Shown here: positions 26,697 through 35,804 of the stretch, in pieces
Numbering within the stretch: position 1 is the stretch's first letter
Layout: the number at the start of each line of letters is the position of its first letter
Source: Tenacibaculum skagerrakense
GTDB taxonomy: Bacteria > Bacteroidota > Bacteroidia > Flavobacteriales > Flavobacteriaceae
NCBI RefSeq assembly: GCF_004345825.1
Contig: NZ_SLXM01000009.1
Location: 80,232 to 144,231 of the forward strand
Length of the DNA stretch: 64,000 nt
Reading direction: 5' to 3'
Program-made: the position numbers and the translations under genes
Notes under the pieces: model-generated
Told to the model about the DNA's origin: nothing
The model's input: only the letters and a program-made list of their open reading frames with translations
Databases searched by the model: none

Positions 26697-27153
26697 ACAA
26701 CTAACAAAAGAGCAGTTTGAATCGTTACACGAAGAATTTTCAAAGTTTTTAGCAACCCAGAGTATCGATGTAAAAGAATGGACTACAATTAAAACAGAGA
26801 ATCCTTCTTTAGCTGAAGAAGAAATGAATTTGTTTAGTGATGTGGTTTGGGAAGATGTGTTGAATAAAACAGAATATCTAGAACATTTTTCATCAAAAAC
26901 GATTAATTTGTTTAAGTGTTTTGATAATGAAATAAAAAGAATCGTTATTAAAGTTGAAGAGGATATTGATTTATTAACTGAAAATGGTTATAATTGGTTG
27001 TTAGAACATTATAATAATCAAGAGGTTTCTTTTTTTCAAGGTAAAAAAGAATATACTACAGAAAGAAATCTTGAAATTTTTGATTTGATAGAAAAAGGAA
27101 GCACCATTTCTAATGGTGATTTATTTACTTTTTTCGAAAAAATTATAAGTTAA
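26686..27153 (+). CDS. DUF6495-like protein
   Basis: The 155-residue soluble acidic protein begins MKYRQLTKEQFESLHEEFSKFLATQSID, which I associate with the Flavobacteriaceae family DUF6495. It is mostly helical (EEEMNLFSDVVWEDVLNKTEYLEHFS). The start overlaps the M23 gene by 11 bp, indicating translational coupling. No function is known and no catalytic motif was seen. Confidence 0.72.
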   Translation: MKYRQLTKEQFESLHEEFSKFLATQSIDVKEWTTIKTENPSLAEEEMNLFSDVVWEDVLNKTEYLEHFSSKTINLFKCFDNEIKRIVIKVEEDIDLLTENGYNWLLEHYNNQEVSFFQGKKEYTTERNLEIFDLIEKGSTISNGDLFTFFEKIIS

Positions 27154-27219
27154 TTATCAACAAATTTATTTTTGGTCTAACTTTTGCTTATTTTTGAATA
27201 GAAACACAATCTGTATATA

Positions 27220-27600
27220 ATGAAAAAAATAGTATTCACATTATTTTTAGGTCTAGTGTCTTTTACTGTAAAAGCTCAAGATGTAGAAGTTATTTTGACA
27301 TCCGGGAAGTGGTTTATTGAATCAATTCAAGAAAAAGGTGAACAACCAGAAATGGCATCTAACAAACAAGATGAATGGTTGTTATTTACTAAAGACGGAA
27401 AAGTCGAAGAATCTCATTTTGGAGAACTAGAAACTTTTTCATGGAATTACGACAAGCTAAAGAAAATGATTAAAATTTCAGGTTCTGAGACTATTTTCCA
27501 TAGAATTATCGAAATTACAAACGACAAACTTATTGTCGAAGTTGTAGAAGATGTTAAGGGTTCAGCAGATGATAATGTAATGATTACTTATATTAAGTAG
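27220..27600 (+). CDS. Small exported lipocalin-like protein
   Basis: The 126-residue protein has a clear signal peptide (MKKIVFTLFLGLVSFTVKAQ). About 100 residues of alternating strands follow: GKWFIESIQEKG, EWLLFTKDGKVEESHFGE, FSWNYDKLKKMIKISG. The GKW...W layout resembles lipocalin-like domains of Bacteroidota; the assignment is by pattern only. It is convergent with the sirtuin gene with no gap. Confidence 0.6.
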   Translation: MKKIVFTLFLGLVSFTVKAQDVEVILTSGKWFIESIQEKGEQPEMASNKQDEWLLFTKDGKVEESHFGELETFSWNYDKLKKMIKISGSETIFHRIIEITNDKLIVEVVEDVKGSADDNVMITYIK

Positions 27601-28284
27601 TTAATACATAAGCATATTTAATAAAATATCTGTCCCCGAGGTAGCAACGTCTTTAATAATTGTTAAATTGTTAAAGGCGTTTTTGTTTACATAAGGTTTT
27701 GGATCTATAAAGTAAATAGGAGTTTCTTGTTTTGTAAAATTAATTAAGCTAGCCGCAGGATATACCTGCATTGAAGTTCCAATTATCACTAAAATATCTG
27801 CTTGTTCAGTAATATCAATAGCTTTTTCTAACATAGGAACATCCTCGCCGAACCATACAATATGAGGTCTTAATTGAGAGCCATCCTTCGCTAAATCGCC
27901 AAGTTTTATATCTTTTTCCCATCTACAAACATAATCATTGGTAGCAGAACTTCTAGCTTTTAAAAGTTCTCCATGTAAATGAAGAATATTTGTGCTTTTC
28001 GCACGCTCATGTAAATCATCTACATTTTGAGTCACGATATGAACACTATATTTCTCCTCTAATTTTTTTAAGTTATGATGTGCTTTATTTGGAGTAACCT
28101 CAAACAACTGACTACGGCGTTTGTTATAAAAATTTAAAACAAGCGATGGATTGTTTGCAAATCCTTGAGGAGATGCAACTTTCATAATATCATGACCTTC
28201 CCACAATCCATTGGCATCTCTAAAAGTATTTATTCCGCTTTCGGCGCTCATACCAGCACCTGTTAACACAACTATTTTTTTCAT
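27601..28284 (-). CDS. Sirtuin NAD-dependent protein deacylase, zinc-cysteine-less
   Basis: The 227-residue Sir2 protein has GAGMSAESGINTFRDANGLW (9-28), QNVDDLHERA and the catalytic HGEL (His 104). Tyr 53 and Arg 56 in NFYNKRR match the acidic-acyl pocket of class III sirtuins (SIRT5/CobB), so removal of succinyl, malonyl or glutaryl groups is likely. The usual four zinc cysteines are missing: the segment from 105 to 150 has only Cys 120. It consumes NAD and releases nicotinamide and O-acyl-ADP-ribose, which links it functionally to the NAD/ADP-ribose island at 48-55 kb. Confidence 0.88.
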   Translation of the reverse strand: MKKIVVLTGAGMSAESGINTFRDANGLWEGHDIMKVASPQGFANNPSLVLNFYNKRRSQLFEVTPNKAHHNLKKLEEKYSVHIVTQNVDDLHERAKSTNILHLHGELLKARSSATNDYVCRWEKDIKLGDLAKDGSQLRPHIVWFGEDVPMLEKAIDITEQADILVIIGTSMQVYPAASLINFTKQETPIYFIDPKPYVNKNAFNNLTIIKDVATSGTDILLNMLMY

Positions 28285-28318
28285 TAGTCTAAAATAATAA
28301 TTTTTATAAGTTTGTTGT

Positions 28319-28990
28319 ATGATAGATGAAAAGTTATTAGCGTATTTAGAAGGGTACGTTACAGAAAATAGAAAGCAAACTTTTGAAGAGGTACTTTCTA
28401 ATAGAACAAGGCATTTTAGTGTTGTTTTAGAAAATGTTTTTCAACCTCATAACGCTAGTGCAGTTGTTAGAAGTTGTGATATTTTTGGAATCCAAGATGT
28501 ATATACTGTTGAAAATAGTTACGTGAATAAAGTTTCAAGAAAAATCGCCAAAGGAAGTCAAAAATGGTTAAACTTTCATCGTTTTAAATCTCAAAAGAAT
28601 AACACTCAAGATTGCTTCAATACGCTAAAGGAAAAAGGTTATCAAGTAATTGCTACAACTCCACATAATGATTCATGTTACTTGTCGGATTTTGATATCA
28701 CTAAAAAATCTGCTTTTGTTTTTGGTGTTGAAAGAGAAGGTGTTTCTGATTTTATGATGGAAAATGCAGATGGTTATTTAAAAATTCCTATGGTTGGTTT
28801 TACTGAAAGTCTGAATATTTCTGTTGCGGCTGCAATTATTTTACAAGACGTTACAACAAGGTTACGAAAATCGGAAGTAAATTGGCAATTAACAAACGAA
28901 GAAAAGAAGGAAATCTACGCAACTTGGATAGAAAAATCTATTAAAAACCTAGATAAACATAAAAACTTCTTCTACAATCAAAATAGCTAA
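28319..28990 (+). CDS. trmH: tRNA (guanosine-2'-O-)-methyltransferase, TrmH-like
   Basis: The SPOUT-fold enzyme of 223 residues is expected to 2'-O-methylate G18 of tRNAs. Motif 1 is NVFQPHNASAVVRSCDIFGI, motif 2 AFVFGVEREGVSD and motif 3 IPMVGFTESLNISVAAAI; the latter two form the SAM-binding knot. The length and short C-terminal helix (EIYATWIEKSIKNLDKH) fit the TrmH rather than the RlmB subfamily. It is divergent from the sirtuin gene (34-bp gap) and overlaps the end of the sulfotransferase gene by 4 bp. Confidence 0.88.
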   Translation: MIDEKLLAYLEGYVTENRKQTFEEVLSNRTRHFSVVLENVFQPHNASAVVRSCDIFGIQDVYTVENSYVNKVSRKIAKGSQKWLNFHRFKSQKNNTQDCFNTLKEKGYQVIATTPHNDSCYLSDFDITKKSAFVFGVEREGVSDFMMENADGYLKIPMVGFTESLNISVAAAIILQDVTTRLRKSEVNWQLTNEEKKEIYATWIEKSIKNLDKHKNFFYNQNS

Positions 28991-29619
28991 TTGGTTGATT
29001 TTTCTTTAAGAATATTTTTATTTGGGTATATAAAATTATATTCAACACCTTTTAACATTCGCTCTTCAAATTCTAATTCTAAATAATTGCATATCGAAAT
29101 TAGTGTTTCTTTAGTATTGTGAATTAAATCAGAAAAAGAAATGTGTAAAGTGGTTATATCACTTTTTAACAGATTAACAATTTCAAGTGATTTTTTGTAT
29201 TCGTATTTAGCTTGTTTTTCACTTAAACTTGTTCTTGAAGTGATGCTATTGATAACTTCAGATTCGTCTCTAATTATGGTGATTATTTTTGCTTTTTTGT
29301 CAATGTAATCCTGAATTGATAAGTCAGAAGTTGGATATAATTTATGAGGATGTATTTTTTTGGAGGTAATACCAAAATCAAGATTAACGAAACGATTAAT
29401 TAAATGCCCAAATTTTGAAGCTCTTTGATTAATTCTTATTTGACGATATAAAATTAATTTATTTCCACTGTATTTTTTACCAGCGAGTTTAAAAACTTCT
29501 TTGTTAGTAGATTCAATAAGCATATTTATCTCAGAATGTCCTCCTAACATAGAAGCTAACAAAGTAGTTCCACTTCTTTGACAACCTACTACTAATAATA
29601 ATTTTGAAATATTATTCAT
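28987..29619 (-). CDS. Sulfotransferase-family protein
   Basis: The 210-residue protein starts with the PAPS 5'-phosphosulfate loop (VVGCQRSGTTLLASMLGGH, 10-28). It later has a 3'-phosphate-binding-like segment (KIITIIRDESEVINSITSRTSL, about 114-135). It would transfer sulfate from PAPS to a glycan, lipid or peptide; the acceptor is unknown. It is 16 bp downstream of a glycosyltransferase gene, suggesting a sulfated glycan. It is shorter than most members (about 250-300 residues). Confidence 0.75.
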   Translation of the reverse strand: MNNISKLLLVVGCQRSGTTLLASMLGGHSEINMLIESTNKEVFKLAGKKYSGNKLILYRQIRINQRASKFGHLINRFVNLDFGITSKKIHPHKLYPTSDLSIQDYIDKKAKIITIIRDESEVINSITSRTSLSEKQAKYEYKKSLEIVNLLKSDITTLHISFSDLIHNTKETLISICNYLELEFEERMLKGVEYNFIYPNKNILKEKSTN

Positions 29620-29635
29620 ATGTATAAATATGCTT

Positions 29636-30676
29636 TTATAAGTTATTGATGGCTTCTGTTAATTCTGATGATCGTTTCTCAAGGCTAAAATTTTCTACAA
29701 TTCTTTTTCTAGCTAAGATACCCAACTCTTTTTTATTAGAAAGTTGGATTACTTTTGAGATTATTTCTTCTAGTCTAGATTGGTCTTTTTTTTCTAAAAC
29801 AAATCCAGAATTATCTACAATATAAGGTAATGCATTAACAGATGAAACTATTGGAATACAGTTACACAGCATTGCTTCACACAGCGATAAACCAAATCCT
29901 TCGAAAATAGATAGTTGAAAGTAATACTGCGCTTTATTGTATTCAATTAATAAATCTTCTTTTGATAGTTTACCTAAAAAATAAACGTTTTCAGGATAAC
30001 TGATTTCACTAGATTCTTTACAACCAGCTATATAAAAAGAAAGATTAGGAAATTTTTTTGCTGTTTTAATAAGTAAATCGCCTCCTTTTAAGTAAAATTG
30101 ATTTTGAGAAAAAACAGCAAGAAATCTGTTTTCTTCTTTATGAGTTTCTTTTAATGGAATCCAAAATTCTGTATCTAAACCATTATGTATAACCTTTGTA
30201 GCAGTTTGTATTTCAGGGAAAAAGTATTGTATACCTTGAATGTTTTCAAAATCAGTATACTTATGTTTTGAATATATTAATGAAGAACTAACTGGAATTA
30301 GAAGAGAAGCGTGTTTATAAGAGAACCTGCACACCTTTTTTACAAGTTTTTTTCGCATACTTCCATAGTTAATATGATTGATGATGGCGCAATCGGTTCC
30401 GTGTAATATAATAGCAGTTGGTTTTTTAAATACTTTTCCTAAAAAAACAGGTAAAACCGCCCAGTACCCCCCAAACTGAATAACAATCTTTTTAGTTCTA
30501 TTAATATTTACTAAAAGAAAAATTAATTGCCGAATCATATATATTGGATACAGATATTTTTGTTTCCAGTTATAATCATTTAAAAGGACAGTAAAGTTTT
30601 CTGATAGAATATTTATATCATTATCGATAAAAGAATTTCTGTATGGTGTAACGATAATGATTTGTTCTTTACTCAT
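29636..30676 (-). CDS. Glycosyltransferase family 4 (GT-B fold)
   Basis: The 346-residue cytoplasmic transferase has an N-terminal acceptor domain (FGGYWAVLPVFLGKVFKKPTAIILHGTDC). The C-terminal donor domain (FSQNQFYLKGGDLLIKTAKKFPNLSFYIAGC, then FEGFGLSLCEAMLCNCIPIVSSVNALPYIV) contains the E-x7-E-like motif of GT4 enzymes. The donor and acceptor are unknown. It follows topB with no gap and precedes the sulfotransferase on the same strand, an unusual grouping outside any polysaccharide cluster. Confidence 0.83.
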   Translation of the reverse strand: MSKEQIIIVTPYRNSFIDNDINILSENFTVLLNDYNWKQKYLYPIYMIRQLIFLLVNINRTKKIVIQFGGYWAVLPVFLGKVFKKPTAIILHGTDCAIINHINYGSMRKKLVKKVCRFSYKHASLLIPVSSSLIYSKHKYTDFENIQGIQYFFPEIQTATKVIHNGLDTEFWIPLKETHKEENRFLAVFSQNQFYLKGGDLLIKTAKKFPNLSFYIAGCKESSEISYPENVYFLGKLSKEDLLIEYNKAQYYFQLSIFEGFGLSLCEAMLCNCIPIVSSVNALPYIVDNSGFVLEKKDQSRLEEIISKVIQLSNKKELGILARKRIVENFSLEKRSSELTEAINNL

Positions 30677-32980
30677 TTATTGAGATAACAAGATTTTATA
30701 AACCAATTCTTTTGTTAACTTTTTTCCATTAGCTAACTCTTTAATTGTACTAAACGAAACAACATAATTACAACCATTGGAGTATTCAGAACATCCATAA
30801 GCTGATTTGCCTTTTAAAATGGTTCCTTTATTACACTTTGGACAAGTAATTACTTCTGGTACTTCAGTTGATTTAGCTCCTTTTTTAGTTTCAAGTTTTA
30901 AATTATAATTCTCATCAAAGCGAACAAGTCCTTCAACTTTACCATTTTCAGTACTCCAACCTTTTAATTTGGTGGTAGATCCTTTATCTAATAATCGAAT
31001 AAGTTGATTTTCAGAAATTTTCTTTTCTAAAAACGTAAAAGGAAGTGTAAAGTTACATCCATTGTTATAATTTGAGCAACCATAAGCAGATGAGCCTTTC
31101 AATAAATTACCTTGCTTACATTTTGGACAATCTTTACCAGTTACTGTTTTTTTAGCGCTTTTTTTCTCTTTTTTACTGGGCTTTTCTTCAATAGTATTTT
31201 CTGCAGAAATACGAGCAGATTTTGTGCTAGAACGAACTTCATAAACCAGTTGGTCTACCATTTTTTTCATTTGTTTGATAAATGTACTGGCATGGTATTC
31301 TCCTCGTTCAATTTCTTTTAAACGTTTTTCCCACAAACCAGTTAGCTCGGCAGATTTTAAGAGTTCATTGTCTATTAGCTCAATCAAATCAATACCAGTT
31401 TGTGTGGGAACAACTAGTTTTTTTTGACGTTCTATATATTTTCTTTTAAATAAGGTTTCTATAATACTAGCTCTTGTAGATGGTCTTCCAATACCATTTT
31501 CCTTCATTAATTCACGCATTTCATCATCATCTACTTGTTTACCAGCAGTTTCCATTGCTCTTAATAAACTAGCTTCTGTAAAATTTCTAGGAGGCTTAGT
31601 TTCTTTTTCTAGAAAACTTGGTTCGTGTGGTCCTTTTTCACCTTCTTGAAAATTTGGTAAAATACTTTGTTCGGTATTTATTTTTTTTGGTTCCTCATTA
31701 TATTCAAAAACAACACGCCATCCTTGAGTTAAAATTTCTTTTCCAGTTGTTTTAAACGAAACTTCATCTGCTTTTCCAATAACAGAAGTATTTGAAATAT
31801 CACTATCAGGATAAAAAACGGCTATAAATCTTCTAACAATAATATCATATACTTGCTGCTGATTGTATTGTAAACTTGTTTGTATACCTGTGGGAATTAT
31901 TGCGTGGTGATCGGTTACTTTTTTGTCATTAAAAACTCTAGTAGATTTTCTGATTTTTTTCCCTAATAGAGGAGAGGTTATTTCACTATAATTCGTTAGT
32001 CTTTGCAATATACCAGCTACTTTTGGGTATATATCATTAGGTAAAAAAGTGGTATCTACCCTCGGATAGGTAACAACTTTCATTTCATACAGTTTTTGAA
32101 CAATTTTTAAAGTTTCATCGGCAGAGAAACCAAATTTATTGTTACAATAAACTTGCAATCCAGTTAAGTCAAATAATTTTGGAGCATAATCTTTCCCTTT
32201 CTTTTTAGAAACAGAAACAATTTCAAAATCAGATTCTTTTACCTTATCTGCAAAAGCTTGTCCTTCTTCTTTTTTTAAGAATCGACCTTCTTCACAATTA
32301 AAAATAGTATCTCTATATGTTGTTTGTAGTTCCCAATAAGGCTGAGGCTTAAAATTTTGAATTTCATGATGTCTATTAACAAGCATAGCCAATGTTGGCG
32401 TTTGAACTCTACCTATTGAAAGTACTTGTTTATATCCACCGAATTTTACGGTATATAATCGAGTAGCGTTTAAACCTAATAACCAATCTCCAATGGCTCT
32501 TGAATAGCCAGCATAGTACAAGTTATTGTAGCTTTCTTCATCCTTTAAATTTTCAAATCCGTCTTTTATAGCTTCTTCGGTAAGAGAAGAAATCCATAAA
32601 CGTTGTACCTTACCTTTGTAGTTAGCTTGGTTTATTACCCATCGTTGTATCAATTCTCCTTCTTGTCCGGCATCCCCACAGTTTATAACAACATCAGCTT
32701 TTTCGAATAATGATTTTACAATTTTAAACTGCTTTTGTATTCCTGAATCTTTGGTGACTTTTGTTCCAAATTTATCAGGAAGCATCGGTAAATTATTCAA
32801 ATCCCAGCTTTTCCAGTGAGGTTTATAGTCTTTAGGCTCTAAAAGTGTACATAAATGACCAAAGGTATATGTAACAGCATATCCATTTCCTTCAAAATAT
32901 CCATCATGTTTCGTATTGGCACCCAAAATGTTAGCAATTTCTCTGGCAACACTAGGTTTTTCGGCTATACAAACTTTCAT
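30677..32980 (-). CDS. topB: DNA topoisomerase III
   Basis: This type IA topoisomerase (767 residues) relaxes and decatenates DNA. Seen: the TOPRIM start (MKVCIAEKPSVAREIANILG) with the NCGDAGQEGELI acidic motif, SIGRVQTPTLAMLV, the catalytic VTYPRVDTTFL (active Tyr in TYPR) and GIGRPSTRASIIETL. The C-terminus holds two zinc-ribbon/TopoIII-Cterm units (CPKCKQGNLLKGSSAYGCSNY and CPKCNKGTILKGKSAYGCSEY). It is the first gene of a minus-strand run with the glycosyltransferase and sulfotransferase. The housekeeping topoisomerase I is presumably elsewhere. Confidence 0.93.
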   Translation of the reverse strand: MKVCIAEKPSVAREIANILGANTKHDGYFEGNGYAVTYTFGHLCTLLEPKDYKPHWKSWDLNNLPMLPDKFGTKVTKDSGIQKQFKIVKSLFEKADVVINCGDAGQEGELIQRWVINQANYKGKVQRLWISSLTEEAIKDGFENLKDEESYNNLYYAGYSRAIGDWLLGLNATRLYTVKFGGYKQVLSIGRVQTPTLAMLVNRHHEIQNFKPQPYWELQTTYRDTIFNCEEGRFLKKEEGQAFADKVKESDFEIVSVSKKKGKDYAPKLFDLTGLQVYCNNKFGFSADETLKIVQKLYEMKVVTYPRVDTTFLPNDIYPKVAGILQRLTNYSEITSPLLGKKIRKSTRVFNDKKVTDHHAIIPTGIQTSLQYNQQQVYDIIVRRFIAVFYPDSDISNTSVIGKADEVSFKTTGKEILTQGWRVVFEYNEEPKKINTEQSILPNFQEGEKGPHEPSFLEKETKPPRNFTEASLLRAMETAGKQVDDDEMRELMKENGIGRPSTRASIIETLFKRKYIERQKKLVVPTQTGIDLIELIDNELLKSAELTGLWEKRLKEIERGEYHASTFIKQMKKMVDQLVYEVRSSTKSARISAENTIEEKPSKKEKKSAKKTVTGKDCPKCKQGNLLKGSSAYGCSNYNNGCNFTLPFTFLEKKISENQLIRLLDKGSTTKLKGWSTENGKVEGLVRFDENYNLKLETKKGAKSTEVPEVITCPKCNKGTILKGKSAYGCSEYSNGCNYVVSFSTIKELANGKKLTKELVYKILLSQ

Positions 32981-33087
32981 TTTACATTTTTAATCGCCGA
33001 AAAATAGTAAAATTGATATAATAATTCTATTTTTAGGCGTTATTAAAGATAGATTTAATAAAATTATAAATCCCTAAATTAAAAATT

Positions 33088-33531
33088 ATGAGAAAAGCTT
33101 TATTGTTGTTATTGTTTGTTGTTTCTAGTGCTGTGTATGCACAAATTGAGTTTATAGAAACAAGTCAGAGTGAAATCGTAGGTAAGGTAAGCTATGTTTA
33201 CTTAGAGAAGGTTGGTGAAAATGATTACAATTTCTATTTTAAAAACATTAATGCTATTGGGCATGAATATGTGAATTTTAGTTTCAAGAATATTGATAAT
33301 GATATAGATAAATTATACAACGGATTAATGCAAGGTTTCCAAACGGTACCAAGAGATCCGTTGAAGATGAAAGCAAATGGACAAATTGTTTGGTTAAAAT
33401 ATTCCAGAGAAGACGGAGAAGCTTTCTTACAAATACAAATGACAAGTGGTGATAATCCAGAGATAGCTGAAACGGTTAAAGTTTCTAGATTATTAACTGC
33501 TGAGGATATTACTACGTTATTTAAAAAGTAA
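33088..33531 (+). CDS. Small exported protein, function unknown
   Basis: The 147-residue protein has a signal peptide (MRKALLLLLFVVSSAVYAQ) and a beta-rich body (IVGKVSYVYLEKVGENDYNFYFKNIN, WLKYSREDGEAFLQIQM). No family was recognised. It is expressed alone, divergent from topB, and ends at a strong bidirectional terminator. Confidence 0.65.
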   Translation: MRKALLLLLFVVSSAVYAQIEFIETSQSEIVGKVSYVYLEKVGENDYNFYFKNINAIGHEYVNFSFKNIDNDIDKLYNGLMQGFQTVPRDPLKMKANGQIVWLKYSREDGEAFLQIQMTSGDNPEIAETVKVSRLLTAEDITTLFKK

Positions 33532-33548
33532 TAAGTTTTTGAAATTAT

Positions 33549-33584
33549 AAAAAGTCCGAGATAATTAATTCTCGGACTTTTTTT
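33549..33584. terminator. Bidirectional terminator
   Basis: AAAAAGTCCGAGA / TCTCGGACTTTTT with a short AT loop serves the gene ending at 33531 and thrC on the minus strand. Confidence 0.88.
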
Positions 33585-34866
33585 ATGCATTTAAAAATGC
33601 TTTTAACTCATCATATGTATGTATGAATATTGATTTTTTTGTTTTTTTGAAAAGTTCTTTAATATCGTCAGGAATTTCTAATTTTAGGTTAAGAGTATGC
33701 TCAACTACATCTAAAAACTTAACAGGATGAGCGGTTTCTAGAAAAACACCATATTCATCACTTTTTAAACCTCTTTTATCTAAACCTAAATACCCAACAG
33801 CTCCATGAGGATCTGTGATATAATTTGTTTCTTCATACACCTTTTTTATTGTTTTTCTTGTCAAATCATCAGTAAAAGAGAATGAAGATAAGCCAGATTT
33901 TAATAACTCAAAACTGTTATCAAATAATTCTTGAATTCTAATAAAGTTGCTCGGATTTCCTACATCCATAGCATTTGATATAGTAGCTTTCGATGCTTTA
34001 GGATTGTATTCTCCGTTTTTCATAAATTCAGGAACTGTATCATTTACATTGGTTGCAGCTACAAAATGTCGAATAGGTAAACCTAGCTTTTGAGCCATAA
34101 GTCCGGCACAAATATTACCAAAATTTCCACTAGGTACTGAAAAAACAATATTTGGATGTTGCTTATACAATTGCTTATATGCAAAGAAATAATAAAACAT
34201 TTGCGGTAACCATCTGGCAACATTGATAGAGTTTGCTGAAGTCAATGTTCTTGAAATTTCCTTGTCTAAGAAAGCAGTTTTTACCATATCCTGACAATCA
34301 TCAAATACGCCATTGACTTCTAAAGCTGTAATATTTTGACCTAAGGTTGTTAGTTGTTTTTCTTGAATATCACTTACTTTACCTCTAGGATACAGAATAA
34401 CAACATCTACACCTTTTACACCTAAAAAACCATTAGCAACGGCACCTCCTGTGTCACCAGAAGTAGCTACTAAAACCGTTACTTCTTTTTCGTTATTCTG
34501 ATTGAAATATCCCAAACATCTGGCCATAAAACGAGCACCAACATCTTTAAAAGCTAGGGTAGGACCATGGAATAATTCTAAGCTTCCAATATTTTCTTTC
34601 ACTTTTACAACCGGAAAGTCAAATGAAATAGTTTCAGAAACAATTTGTTTTAATATTCCTTCAGGAATTTCGTTACCAACAAATTGTTTAATAGCTTCAA
34701 AAGCAATCTCTTCATTTGAATAGCTATCTAGATTATCTATAAAGTTCTTAGATAATGGAGAAATTCGTTCCGGAAAATATAAACCTCTATCAGGAGCTAA
34801 TCCATTAATTACAGCTTCTTTAAAAGAAACTGGTGCTGTTTTTTTGTTAAGACTAAAATAGTTCAT
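33583..34866 (-). CDS. thrC: Threonine synthase
   Basis: This PLP enzyme converts O-phosphohomoserine to threonine. The 427-residue protein has the PLP-lysine segment FHGPTLAFKDVGARFMARCL (about 93-112) and a VLVATSGDTGGAVANGF loop. A SVPSGNFGNICAGLMA phosphate-binding loop follows. The length and N-terminus (MNYFSLNKKTAPVSFKEAVINGLAPDRGLYFP) match the enterobacterial ThrC class. It is the last gene of thrABC, 2 bp after thrB. Confidence 0.95.
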   Translation of the reverse strand: MNYFSLNKKTAPVSFKEAVINGLAPDRGLYFPERISPLSKNFIDNLDSYSNEEIAFEAIKQFVGNEIPEGILKQIVSETISFDFPVVKVKENIGSLELFHGPTLAFKDVGARFMARCLGYFNQNNEKEVTVLVATSGDTGGAVANGFLGVKGVDVVILYPRGKVSDIQEKQLTTLGQNITALEVNGVFDDCQDMVKTAFLDKEISRTLTSANSINVARWLPQMFYYFFAYKQLYKQHPNIVFSVPSGNFGNICAGLMAQKLGLPIRHFVAATNVNDTVPEFMKNGEYNPKASKATISNAMDVGNPSNFIRIQELFDNSFELLKSGLSSFSFTDDLTRKTIKKVYEETNYITDPHGAVGYLGLDKRGLKSDEYGVFLETAHPVKFLDVVEHTLNLKLEIPDDIKELFKKTKKSIFIHTYDELKAFLNA

Positions 34867-34868
34867 GA

Positions 34869-35798
34869 TTAGTTTTGTTCTAAAATTTTAACTCCTTCTG
34901 TATTAATTTTTGAATAGACCATTGTAAAATCTATGCCTTTATCTTTGTATGAGTTTTCGATTGCGTCATATACATTTTTTGCAATTTCTTCTCCTTTACA
35001 TAGGGCAAAAATAGTGGGGCCAGAACCTGAGATACCTGCACTCAAAGCTCCCGAATTGATAGCAACTTCTTTTACTAAATCAAAATGAGGAATTAAATGT
35101 TTTCTTACCGGTTCAACAATTATATCTTTTAAAGAATTTGCAATGACTTCATAATTTTCAGAGTACAATCCACTTATTAAACCTCCAACATTGGCCCATT
35201 GAGTAACAGCATCAGTAAGTAAAACCTTTTCAGGTAATACTTCTCTAGCATCTTTAGTTCTTACTTTAACCTGAGGATGAATTGCTACAAGCATAAGTTC
35301 TTTAGGTACTGGAATTTTTACAATCGATAAAGGTTCATATTGTTGTACTAAAATAAAACCTCCATAAATAGCAGCTGCTACGTTATCAGCAATTGCAGAA
35401 CCACAGGCAATTTTTTCACCATACATAGCAAATTTAGTAAGCTCTAATTGCGTGAAAGGTCGATTTAAAAGTTCGTTGATAGCAAAAGCTGCTCCGGCAG
35501 CACTCGCAGCGCTACTTCCTAAACCACTGCCAGGAGCGTATCCTTTTTCTATAGAAATATCAATTCCAAAATCTACCGGATGCTTTTCTAACATTAATAA
35601 AGTAACAGCACTGGCAACATTTTTTTCTGAATCGTATGGTAAATTAGCTCCTTTAATTCCAGTTATTTTAACTCCTTTATTAGAAGTTTTAGTGAAAGTC
35701 ATAGTGTCACCTAAATTGTTAACAGCAAAACCTAAACAATCAAAACCACAAGAAACATTCGCAACTGTTGCAGGTGAAAATATTTTTATTTGTTTCAT
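34869..35798 (-). CDS. thrB: Homoserine kinase
   Basis: This GHMP-family kinase phosphorylates homoserine with ATP. The 309-residue protein has the start IKIFSPATVANVSCGFDCLGFAV, the GHMP ATP loop GYAPGSGLGSSAASAAGAAFA (about 87-107) and the C-terminal GSLSAGISGSGPTIFAL-like motif (SGALSAGISGSGPTIFAL). It lies between thrA (6-bp gap) and thrC (2-bp gap) in one operon controlled by the Thr/Ile leader upstream. Confidence 0.95.
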   Translation of the reverse strand: MKQIKIFSPATVANVSCGFDCLGFAVNNLGDTMTFTKTSNKGVKITGIKGANLPYDSEKNVASAVTLLMLEKHPVDFGIDISIEKGYAPGSGLGSSAASAAGAAFAINELLNRPFTQLELTKFAMYGEKIACGSAIADNVAAAIYGGFILVQQYEPLSIVKIPVPKELMLVAIHPQVKVRTKDAREVLPEKVLLTDAVTQWANVGGLISGLYSENYEVIANSLKDIIVEPVRKHLIPHFDLVKEVAINSGALSAGISGSGPTIFALCKGEEIAKNVYDAIENSYKDKGIDFTMVYSKINTEGVKILEQN

Positions 35799-35804
35799 TT
35801 TATT

